A DNA stretch of 38,753 nt, taken from positions 1-38,753 of the forward strand of contig JAQGAU010000134.1 of NCBI GenBank assembly GCA_034698045.1, in the 5' to 3' direction. Positions 1 through 8,754 of this stretch are shown in pieces. Numbering within the stretch: position 1 is the first letter of the stretch; each line of letters begins with the position of its first letter. The stretch comes from Paramacrobiotus richtersi. Taxonomy: Eukaryota > Tardigrada > Eutardigrada > Parachela > Macrobiotidae. Below the pieces are notes generated by a model. It searched no databases and was not told where the DNA came from. It saw only the letters and a list, made by a program, of their open reading frames with translations. The position numbers and the translations under genes are program-made.

Positions 1-717
1 TTTTAGGCGTTTTTTGAGCGGCTGGGAGAAAATTTACGTAGAACAGGGAATGAGAACACCTCGGCCGATCGAAAGGGAAGATGTTAGAGTATAAGTTAGA
101 ATAACGTGTTCCTGTTTGCTATTGTTGACTGTTTCTACGACTGTCTGTGCATGGATGTGATTGCCCGTAGAATGCCATCGTCGTTGAGACTGAGAGTGAT
201 AGTTGACCAGTGTGATGCGTGAGTGTGTTGTCGAGAGGAGAGCTGGTAATCAGAAGATTCTGGTTAAGTGAGTGTGTGATTAAACTTACGTGTACACGGA
301 AGTTTGTGTGTTTGGTGACCTCTGTAAGAAAGAAGGATCTTCCTTACGGAAGTTGAGTAGTAGCTGTAAGCTAACATGTGGTAGCAGGGAGATCCTTCCA
401 CATTAGAACGAGAGTCCAAAGATCCCCTTGTACCGACTGTGCCTGGTTGGCATAGTACTCCAGATCAAGTAATGGTCTGGAGAGTACGTCAGTATGGTGA
501 TTACTTGAGAGCGATCAATCATCAACGTGACCAGAAAGAGCCAGCTGTTTACTGATTAGTAATATGAGCACGGAAATTTTCCTCTATTAGAACTGATAAA
601 GCAGTATCAATGCCAATAATTTATCCTTTACTGTATTTTTGGCTTGTTAGTTACATTATACTTAATTTATGGTTTGTTCATCCAAATTTTTCTGTTTCTG
701 ATATGTTTACTGAAAAA
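1..717. other. No gene recognised (left edge)
   Basis: I see no convincing exon, RNA gene or structured repeat here. Open frames are short and resemble no family I know. It may be a non-coding flank or UTR of a gene outside the window. Confidence 0.4.
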
Positions 718-1080
718 GGTCATCGTACAAATATCGTGCAGTACGGTCTAACCAGTGTCTGCACCCTAATAACCTAGATTCTTAGTAAACAAACGATCGC
801 CATTGAGTCTTCCGTTTAACACGGACTGTGAGTACGGAAGAATCGAAAGTCGCCTCACAGAGGACAATGTTTATCATCACCCGTCGAGTTCAACAAATGT
901 TCAAATTATGAAATGTTCCTCGCAGTGGCTCCAATATAAAATGGCTGTATTTCTCACTCTGAACAAGGTGCCTGCCGCACTCTTGGCAGATTCTACGGTC
1001 GCACAATAATCACAGAATGCAAACCATCGTCATTGCAGACGTCATTATGTTGCGTTGGACTGCGTTGCTAGGGCACCTTG
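718..1080 (+). repeat. Dispersed repeat, copy 1 (inverted partner near 8.04-8.56 kb)
   Basis: This stretch matches the reverse complement of about 8040-8560 through several blocks in the same order. Shared blocks include aaacaaacgatcg, the region around caatgttta-catc, a block reading atttctcactctgaacaag, and cggtcgcacaata. The copies differ by indels and many substitutions, so they are old. Neither holds a conserved open frame, which suggests a non-autonomous element or a retroelement fragment. Edges are approximate. Confidence 0.7.
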
Positions 1081-1271
1081 TCCTTCCTTGTTATGACGTA
1101 GAACATGCTAAGCTTTTACCTGTGTTTCGCTTACCGGCTTGCGCCTCTTCTCGCTAAAATCTGGAGTAACTTCGAACAGCCGCGGCAAGTAAAGGTTGCA
1201 TCCACTGCTCCAGAAATCGCTGAAACTCTGCAGCTCAATCATACCGTCAAACTGCAAGAGAAGCAGCCGTC

Positions 1272-2325
1272 ATGGATTACGTGGCCCGTCATTACGTACT
1301 AAATCTGGTTGTGGCTTGGCTGAGTAGCGCATGTCTAGGATGCGAGCCAGTTGCCCGACACGTATGTCCGGATGATACGGCTTGTGGGAACACAGTTGAA
1401 AGAAGTAAGTTCCACGACAAGCACACGAATTACCAGGATCATGTGATATTGTTGGAGCGGCTCGTATCATGTGATATTGTTAGAACAGCACGCTGGTCTT
1501 CGTGTTTTATGGTGTACACTGCGATCCGGCACACTCTCACGGTGGTCCTTTCCGTTCGAGAATCCAGTACAATTAGATGGCAGTCGACGTTTCTCGCTTT
1601 ACTGGACGGTAGCCTTCCGTTTTAGGCCTACCTGGTGCCAAAAAACGAAATGCTCACCAGTAAGCGCGGTGACCTTTATGGCAGATATATGCAGATGCTG
1701 TTGGCTCGCTCGCCTGTCCCGGGTGCGGTTTTCGTCGGCTGTTTACCTACAGAACACTGAGAACACTTGTTTGTTTACAGTGCAGGAGATGTGGGACGTT
1801 GCATACAGTCATGTCCAGAATGGTACAGCACGGCTACCTTTCGGTCCGGTGGAGGGAAATGATAACCAGACTATCGTGGTTAACGCCGATTTACCACCGA
1901 TAAAGGAGATTTTCCCCACACCAATGCACAACGCAACCTGCCCAAAAACACTAGCAGATTCCGATACTGCGGTATTCAACTGTACTATCCGAACGCGTTT
2001 GCCATTGCAGTATGTTCGAAGCAGTATTCTGTGGGTATTCAACAAGAAAGTGCTCTTTGCGTCAAAAAAACATCCGCTTTGGGCGTTAGCATCCAATGAT
2101 AGGATTGTTCCACCGGAAGAGCATATCCTACATGGCATAACAAACGATTGGAATTTCATGCACTCGGTGCAGTCTGTCTGGAATGATTATCCACCCACGT
2201 TCATATCGCGGTTGAAGGTACACTATGCGAACATCCATACCGCATCCCGTGTGGAATGCTGGTTCCGGTCAAGTATGACCGATCTGGAATGGTCAATCAA
2301 TGCCGCCTACTTGTTACCAAGATAA
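1272..2325 (+). CDS. Secreted Ig-like domain protein, 2 exons, 225 aa
   Basis: Exon 1 is 1272-1404 and exon 2 is 1781-2325. The intron starts GTAAGT and ends TTGTTTACAG, and the phase-1 junction keeps frame. The first 23 residues look like a signal peptide: a short basic start, then a hydrophobic run ending SACLG. The C-terminal half fits one Ig-like fold, with Cys112, Trp129 seventeen residues later, and Cys204 in a VHYANIHTASRVECWF strand. There are several N-X-S/T sites and no C-terminal membrane segment, so a secreted or surface-associated protein is inferred. A longer unspliced frame starting at 1471 is mostly intron. The exact Ig subfamily is not recognisable. Confidence 0.65.
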
Positions 2326-2796
2326 AACACTACTGTAGTAAACATGAGGGCGGCTTTATGGCTGCTGCATAAATCATTCTTTACTAGCATTCTTTACTAA
2401 AACAGAGTCCAGTATTCGATCGTATTCTACAAACGTTCCCGGATCCATCCTGACACTAATTCGTTCGCGTGCAGTTAATTCACCCTGGAAAATGATTGTA
2501 ATTAGTTACTTTTTTGTTATTGTTATTGTTGTTGTTATTAGTTATTAATTAATTAATTGTTAGTTGTAATGAACCGCAATTAAACAGATTCGGAACATGG
2601 TCAGAATTAAAATGCAGCTGCACTATACGATAAAATTCGTGGACACATAACGCATTCCATCAGTGCGTGCACGTCCGCATGTCCAGAAAAGCAATAAATA
2701 AGATGACCTTTAGAATTCACATGGTCGACACAAGAAACGTTGAGTTCATCTAACGTGCTGCCAGTTAACAATCAAATTAAACTGAAAATTATGCAA
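2326..2796. other. 3' flank of the Ig-like gene, with a simple TTG/TTA repeat
   Basis: No gene seen. A low-complexity TTG/TTA/TTAA tract runs from about 2511 to 2570. An AATAAA at 2693-2698 could be the polyadenylation signal of the Ig-like gene about 370 bases upstream. Confidence 0.4.
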
Positions 2797-2799
2797 CTA

Positions 2800-3030
2800 T
2801 AACCCCGCCGTATAGATCACGTTGTTTATTACAGAACTGAATCTTGACCTTTCGGGTGATGACCTTTTCGTGTACAGATAGGCATCCAACAAGCAGGCAT
2901 CATGGTGGATAATGCCGTTGTACTCTTGAGCACTGCCCGGCACATCCAAAAAGGTCATGACCGAGATGTTCAAGGTGTCACAAAAGCAGACAACTGCCAA
3001 CTGGACACCCTTCAGTGACGAGTTAATCTG
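2800..3030 (-). CDS. Possible orphan exon, ANF-receptor-like ligand-binding fragment
   Basis: An open minus-strand frame follows a good acceptor (ataactacag, just above 3030). It reads [18 protein letters not shown], then [16 protein letters not shown]. The pattern of a hydrophobic strand, cysteines and a helix beginning with Met resembles one repeat of the receptor-family ligand-binding fold found in natriuretic-peptide receptors and receptor guanylate cyclases. No neighbouring exon of such a gene was found on either side. It could be a relic, an exon of an unrecognised gene, or chance. Ends are approximate. Confidence 0.25.
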
Positions 3031-3280
3031 TAGTTATCAAGTAGCTCGGCATTAACTGCAGTCGACTGTAATCTACAGTATTTTGCCGAGCAATGTTCAC
3101 CGTTACATCGAGCTTGCATAAGTATTGCTTAAACACTGGGAGTAGGTCGCGATGCTGGTCTGCTTTGAGCGAGGATCCTTACAGTGACAAAATGTACTTG
3201 ACCATTATATGTAAATGTGCTAATTTTTATTATTGTCCCAGCTTGCGACCGCGCAGAGCGCATACAATACATGAAGCCGA

Positions 3281-3428
3281 GTGTAGCGAAAACGTGGCGA
3301 CCACGGACGTGGTTGTGGTCGACTGTGGCTGTGGTTTCCGGTGACCTCATGTGGTCGACGGTGGTTGTGGTTTCCTGTGACCTTTGGTGGTCATTAGTGG
3401 TCGATAGTGGCTGTGATTACATGTGGTC
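3281..3428 (+). repeat. Left arm of a 148-bp inverted repeat (outer element)
   Basis: This arm is nearly the reverse complement of 5078-5224. Inside the arm a shorter motif built on gtggtcgacNgtggNtgtgg and ttccNgtgacct repeats two to three times, about 46 bases apart. The pair looks like the long terminal arms of a foldback or MITE-type element. Confidence 0.8.
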
Positions 3429-4029
3429 GAAACTTTCCATTCAGTGTTCTCCGTCATGGCAGCTGAGATTGACCGCTTTGACCCTTATCCCGTCTGTACC
3501 TGTGCGTCTTATACAGTAGAAGAGACCTGTCAGAAGGAGTTTACTCATGCAGCTGTTCTACCCATGTCTAAAAGTGGACCTGATTTACGCTTTTTCAGTA
3601 ATTGGGGAGATATGACTTGTATGTTATGCAGAATGCATGGTCAGATTTTGGTCTTGCGGTTGTAGTGGAGATTTCCTTCATATGAAGGCATGCTACGGAC
3701 AGACGTCTTGTCCCAGTGTTGTTGCCGGCGTACCGTAGGTTTAAATATGTACAATTCGGCAACACTATATTCACTGACAGTCTCACACTGAATTTCAGCC
3801 AGTGTTCGCTTGACGAAAACTGCAGTGATATTTTACAAGGTTATTTTATAAACCAAGGATTGAAAAAACGCAGATCAGTCCCTTTCTGAACATGTTTCAA
3901 ACATGCGCATGATCAAACTTTTCGTGGCACTTCTGTACTGAATGTATGGTAGAGGTTTGAATTTTGGTACTGACGTGAGCAAAATATCGGTGCCTTAGGC
4001 GCCTGATCTAACAAGAATAACACCTTCAG
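3429..4029. other. Interior of the outer foldback element, no gene
   Basis: No coding sequence recognised. The stretch separates the left outer arm from the nested TTAA-flanked element that starts at 4034. Confidence 0.4.
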
Positions 4030-4033
4030 TTAA

Positions 4034-4972
4034 GGCGACTGGTGAACGCTAGCGTACCCCGTCCTCGAAAAACTAAACTGACAGAAGACATAAAACGAAA
4101 CACGGGCCTCCTAACCATGTGAATACGATGTTGAAATTTTAAAATGGACTGTATTTAAAGCGCAACGGCGCAAATGTCAGTCGTGTTGTCGGTCCATCTA
4201 TCGGTCCATTTTGGCAAGAAGACGGTTTGAGGCGGAGTCGAACTTGTCACTGCCACCGAAGTTGGGTGCCACAGCGCCCAGTGCGGTTGTCTCGGGCACT
4301 CAGAGCGGTTGTCACAGTCACCTAAAGCGGCTGTCGCAGTGACTGAAATCAGCGGTTAGTCGGCTCACTCAGCTGGGCTAGTCGGCCTGCGGTCAGACAT
4401 GTGTTCTCTCTGTTCCCTTGCTATTGGCCCGCGCGGTCTTTTTGCGGGCTAATCGCGTTTTTGAGAAATGTTATGCATGAGTTCCACAGCTATCTTCTTC
4501 TGAATGAGGAGAGTTCTCTCCTAATCTTAAAACCGGACTGGTAAAGAAAAAAATTCTCTACCGATAGCATCTCGTCTGCTTGCAGCGACCAGCCTACAAG
4601 TGGTACTACAAGCAAGAATGTACTAAATTACGCGCTCAACATATCGGTTTTCTCACTTTTTGGTAAAAACATCAGCCGGTTACGTATTTTCCGGTGCCAA
4701 CTTAGATGCTAATAATTAAGTAAAAAATCCTCTGTTTTATGAAATTATGTTCAACTGGACACCTGCAACGGTTGTAAAGAAGATGCATTTCAAAGTTTAT
4801 GCAGTCCCAGTTGTTTTTTAAGCCGATCGCTCAATGTAGCGCTTGTAGCGGCAGTGCATTAGAGAGCTTGATTTACGGGTTATAACTTTGCAAGCACATG
4901 TTTGTAAAGCAGAATCACACAAGAAGTGCAATTCACGCTTGAAAACCTATACGCTGGCGTTCACCAGTCCCC
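4034..4972. mobile_element. TTAA-flanked MITE, about 0.94 kb
   Basis: The left end reads GGCGACTGGTGAACGCTAGC. The right end, reverse complemented, reads GGGGACTGGTGAACGCCAGC. That is a terminal inverted repeat of about 24 bases with few mismatches. Both ends abut TTAA (4030-4033 and 4973-4976), the target-site signature of piggyBac and Kolobok elements. No transposase frame is present inside, so the element is non-autonomous. The interior at about 4250-4400 has degenerate short repeats based on gcggttgtc and cagtcac. It sits inside the outer 3281-5224 inverted repeat, so it is probably a later, nested insertion. Confidence 0.75.
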
Positions 4973-5077
4973 TTAAAATAGATTGAAAGGTACAAATGAA
5001 AAAAACAATAGAATTAGTAAGAGTCAGAGAGGTCAAATCTTAGCTGCCACGTGGTGAACACCGAAGGGGAACACTAA

Positions 5078-5224
5078 GACCACGTGTAACCACAACCACT
5101 GTCGACCACTAATGACCACCAAAGGTCACAGGAAACCACAACCACCGTTGATCACAGAGGTCACCGGAAACCACAGCCACAGTCGACCACAACCACGTCC
5201 GTGGTCACCACGTTTTCGATACAC
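5078..5224 (-). repeat. Right arm of the 148-bp inverted repeat (outer element)
   Basis: Reverse-complement partner of 3281-3428, with about a dozen mismatches by eye. The two arms delimit an element of roughly 1.94 kb that encloses the TTAA element. Similarity stops abruptly outside both arms, and no clear target-site duplication is visible. Confidence 0.8.
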
Positions 5225-5507
5225 CCAATGCAGCCACACTGAACCCAAACACGTGCACGCCATCACAGTTTGTAATAGTCACATCCTTAACTATGACCCC
5301 ATCCAGTGCCGAACGCTACAGGGCGGGAATGGAGCACATCCGGAACAAGACGTGCAGCTAAGCAAGGTTTTGGAGCTGGCTTGCCAGACCGGTTTTGCCA
5401 CTGCCAGTTTTGTCGCAGCCAATGGCAGCTGTCATAGCAAGATTTCAGACCCTGCTCCGCATATAATTTTAAAACTTGGCAGTTAGACCATAATATTATA
5501 AGCCTAC

Positions 5508-5854
5508 CGCTGCAGTAATCCATAACGAATTCAGTAGAAACTCCTCTTATGGCCTTGGTGTTGGATATTTTATGGTAAGGAACCAAATGGTTGTGCTGTA
5601 GATCCAGAAGACCTTTCCAACGTTGACGCAGTTTTTCCCAACTACTGGTATTGGCCAAATAATTCCGATTCGTTGTGCAGATGGATGACCTTAACTGCTA
5701 CAACTTTTTCTCCGGTGTAGTCACCACGCTCCAAAATTCTGGCTTGGTAGACATTGCCGAACGTACCCTTTCCAATATATTCGCTGATACTGTAGTGATA
5801 CTGGCAGGTGCGCCCAAATGACTCCGTTCTGTTTGCAATAGACTTTGATTCCAT
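5508..5854 (-). pseudogene. Orphan kinase N-lobe exon with a one-base frameshift
   Basis: The minus strand from ATG 5854 encodes a kinase N-lobe close to the second kinase domain of the two large kinase/Kelch genes at 18-21 and 32-35 kb. It has CQYHYS, an intact glycine loop IGKGTFGNVYQA, VAVKVIHL with the ATP-binding Lys, then WEKLRQRW and HLVPYHKI, ending MDY. Between SELFG and WEKLRQ the frame shifts because there is one base too many (near 5645-5655), giving an early stop. The exon ends at 5508 with a possible donor GTAGGC, at the same place and phase as in the paralogues. No C-lobe exon follows; the sequence runs into the repeat cluster. Confidence 0.75.
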
Positions 5855-6585
5855 CGCTAAGTCTTACAATAAATTTTAGACTGCATTTCTGGAATATTCG
5901 TTAATTTTTCGTCTGCGTAATGTGGATACCTGTCAGCACGTAATACTAACAATTAATGGCCAACGATAAATTACAGAGCAAGAATTAACCAACGTGCAGG
6001 GCCCCATTATTTTATCGGTCGATCGTTTGCCGTTGGTTTGACCGACAACAACTGTAATGCCAAAGGTCACCAGGCTACCAGCTGACGGGTGTTTACTGTA
6101 GAGCAATCACTGCTATGTACCCGTAGTGGCCTTTTCAGAGATGGGCGCGCGATTAGATGATTATCTCAAAGCTTAATTTTGCTCTATCAGCGTAGCAGTT
6201 TAGTGTACATAAGGAAACCAAGCACAAAATTGTGCTGAATTGTGGAAATCAAATCGTAGTAAAATCAAATAATTAGAAAAAACGTTATGAAACAAACAAA
6301 CAAACTGCAAATTAAAGATACTGTAAAATAAAGTAAAATTTCCAGCCATATTTGTTTCAAGTTACTTAAGCTTTCATGGCCAAATTTCATAACATTTTTA
6401 ATTTCCTGAAGGCTCACGAAAATGTATAACTATTTTCTCAGCACAGCTGCAGACCGTTTTGCGCTATGTGATTGTTATTGCATATTATCGTTACAGTTAG
6501 TACAGTTCGGTAATCGGTACCAATTCATTACCATAGTCTGCAAGTTCAGAAAATTGTTACCGGGTAGATCGGTTATCGGTGCCGC
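5855..6585. other. No gene recognised
   Basis: AT-rich sequence without a convincing exon. A 137-aa frame starting at 6422 shows no family resemblance and overlaps the decayed neprilysin exon on the other strand. Confidence 0.35.
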
Positions 6586-6654
6586 TACACGGATCGACAC
6601 ATACCGGTATCTACCTCTACATATATCGATCCATATAATCCAAAATGTCATCAG
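6586..6654 (-). pseudogene. Decayed copy of neprilysin exon 4
   Basis: After the acceptor-like ttcttacag, the minus strand reads A-DDILDYMD. This matches exon 4 of the intact gene at 13153-13106 ([16 protein letters not shown]), and the cgatccgtgt block is also shared. An inserted stretch containing TAG replaces the middle, so the copy cannot encode the conserved peptide. No flanking M13 exons were found. It implies a partial duplication of the neprilysin gene, now decayed. Confidence 0.55.
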
Positions 6655-7201
6655 CTGTAAGAATGCGCCATTCTTGAATAGAGTGGCACCGATTGAGAAT
6701 GCACGCGCGCACTTGCGAGCCTATTGTTCCAAACTGTATGAATGCGCAGCACTTTTGACAGAGGCAACAGACAGAAAATATCAAGTCTCACTTAGTTTCT
6801 TCGCTGTGTTTTTTGTTATGTGTACTTTATTCTAAATCCAGCCATTGTAGTACGTAGAGAAAAAAGTCCTCTATTTATTAAGATGAAGAACCAAAAAAAT
6901 CATAGAGTACAGACAGAAGCATCCAGCATCGAAAGAAATGCACGCTGACAGCTTTGCTGTTTCCGGTACTGTGCCCATCTATAAGCACTATCACGACAAA
7001 TAAACGAACACTTGTTGCTGACTGTTGTCTCTAATAATGTGGAAGCCACTTCATGAATTTTTGTTGAATGTTTTATGTACTCTGTCTCGTATTTTCCTTT
7101 TTTTACATCTTACAACGTGCTATTAAACATCCACACTGCCTTGGCGATTACGATCTCGCCCCGTAATTTGTTTGATCCTGAACTTCGGTTTCACGGTTTT
7201 C
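6655..7201. other. No gene recognised
   Basis: No supported exon. It forms the 5' flank of the THAP-domain ORF; any upstream exon of that gene would lie here, but I cannot identify one. Confidence 0.35.
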
Positions 7202-7492
7202 ATGGATATCGTTCCACGAAAATCAACTGGTGGCGCATCTTGTTGTGTTCCCATGTGTCCTCATTACAACTGCCGTCCTGGATCCGAAAACGTAAAATTC
7301 CACCGTTTTCCCTTACACGATCCCGCACGTTGTGCAAAATGGGCCCAGTTGATCAAGCGTGATAATTATATCATTACTGGAAGCAGCTTTATATGTAGTG
7401 AGCATTTTTGGGACTCCGACTACATAAAAACAACCAAAAAAGGTGCGATACCGAAAATTCCAAAATTGAAGGACTATTCGTCTTCAGTGTAA
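7202..7492 (+). CDS. THAP zinc-finger domain ORF, 96 aa
   Basis: From ATG 7202 the frame encodes almost only a THAP domain, a C2-C-H zinc finger that binds DNA. Visible parts are the first ligands in CCVPMC, the family signature FHRFPLHDP followed by KWAQLI, and the last ligands in ICSEHF. The usual closing A-V-P-x-x-F box is degenerate (GAIPKIP). THAP domains occur in host transcription factors and in P-element-like transposases. No transposase catalytic domain follows, so this is a short THAP-only gene, the first exon of a longer gene, or transposon debris. The start was chosen as the last ATG before the cysteines; an earlier in-frame ATG exists at 7172. Confidence 0.6.
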   Translation: MDIVPRKSTGGASCCVPMCPHYNCRPGSENVKFHRFPLHDPARCAKWAQLIKRDNYIITGSSFICSEHFWDSDYIKTTKKGAIPKIPKLKDYSSSV

Positions 7493-8039
7493 AACAAACG
7501 AGCTGACTTGTCAATGATACATGCTAAAAAGCCATTCATACACTTTGCAAATGCATTCCCTGTACTTAGTACATTTCAGCGCCCGACTGCTCAAACGGTG
7601 CCACTCTATTCGGTTACGTATCGTTTTATCATATATGAAAGCAAATGACGACGACGGCAAACGACCGGATGGGGTTACGCTGGCTCCCTGGGAGTGGGGC
7701 AAAATACTGACCTGGGATGCAGCGCGCAGATGCACCGTAGCCATTACCTACTGCGACTTCACAGAAAGCGGGTACAGAACAGCCGAGAGGCTGAAAAGGC
7801 AAAAATCACTACGAAATGCCAATGCATCATGGGGGATAACTTGTTTTGTTTTGTTTGTTTTGTCCACTGGCTTTCGAAACCGGGGACTTTCGGGACCGTG
7901 GGGACCGGAAGCGCACCGTCTGCTATCCCATTTTGTCCAAGAAAAGCGATCGAACGAGTTCATTTACCAACGTATTTAGCGTAGATTTACGACGGGGAAA
8001 TGCGATGGCCATAATGGTCACAGCCCTCTTTCCCCCCTG
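7493..8039. other. No gene recognised
   Basis: Several overlapping short frames occur on both strands, none with family-like composition. Their overlap suggests chance frames in GC-richer DNA. Confidence 0.35.
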
Positions 8040-8560
8040 CTAATTTGGATGACGTTTTTTCAGTGATTCGGCCCCGTTACCTAACGCACCGGGGTTGACA
8101 GGAAATGTCAGGCGGCAACATGGACGTGACATTCGTCGCGATCCGTACATAAAAGAACCGAGCGGCGTCTGTAATAATTCACGTGGTTTGCGTTGCTTAC
8201 ATGCATTTCCGTGGCTCCAATGTATTGTGCGACCGCTGGAACCTGCAGTTTGGCACGTACGCACTTGTTCAGAGTGAGAAATATACCGATTTTGCTTCGA
8301 GGAACACTGCATAATTCAAACATTTGCTGAACTATCGAAGGGCGATGCTAAACATTGTCGTTCACTTTGTGAGGGAGCATAGGCGGCTTTTCGATCTATC
8401 GTACTCACAATAAATCCAGCCACATAGAATCCAATAAACCATCGAAATTTGTGTTGCACGAAAGACTCAGTGCCGATCGTTTGTTCACTCAAGTTCGAAT
8501 CTACGTTATTAGAGTGTGGCCAGACGGTACTGTACGGTTTTTGCACGGTGACCTTTTTTT
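8040..8560 (-). repeat. Dispersed repeat, copy 2 (inverted relative to copy 1)
   Basis: Its reverse complement aligns in order with 718-1080. The best blocks lie at about 8460-8500 and 8230-8330. This copy is longer, with extra sequence around 8380-8450. It lies just downstream of the neprilysin 3' end. Edges are approximate. Confidence 0.65.
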
Positions 8561-8754
8561 AGTATACATAATAAAATTTGCACGAACAAACAAGAAATTA
8601 AGTATAATATATCTAACAAGCCAAAAATACAGTAAATGGATAAATTATTGGCAGTAAATGATTTCATCAGTTCTAATGGACGAAATTTCCAAGGCACATA
8701 TTATTAATCAGTTAACAACTGGCTCTTTCACGTCAGGTTGATCTCTCTCAGTAA

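Noticed and set aside
1471..1780. Continuous open frame upstream of the Ig-like exon
   Set aside because: It is intron read-through. The splice model 1404/1781 is in phase, gives a signal peptide, and the intervening residues look random.
6422..6835. 137-aa plus-strand open frame
   Set aside because: No family resemblance, and it overlaps a decayed neprilysin exon on the other strand.
8490..8505. tRNA-like T-loop sequence gttcgaatc
   Set aside because: No acceptor stem, D-arm or anticodon arm can be built around it; it belongs to the dispersed repeat.
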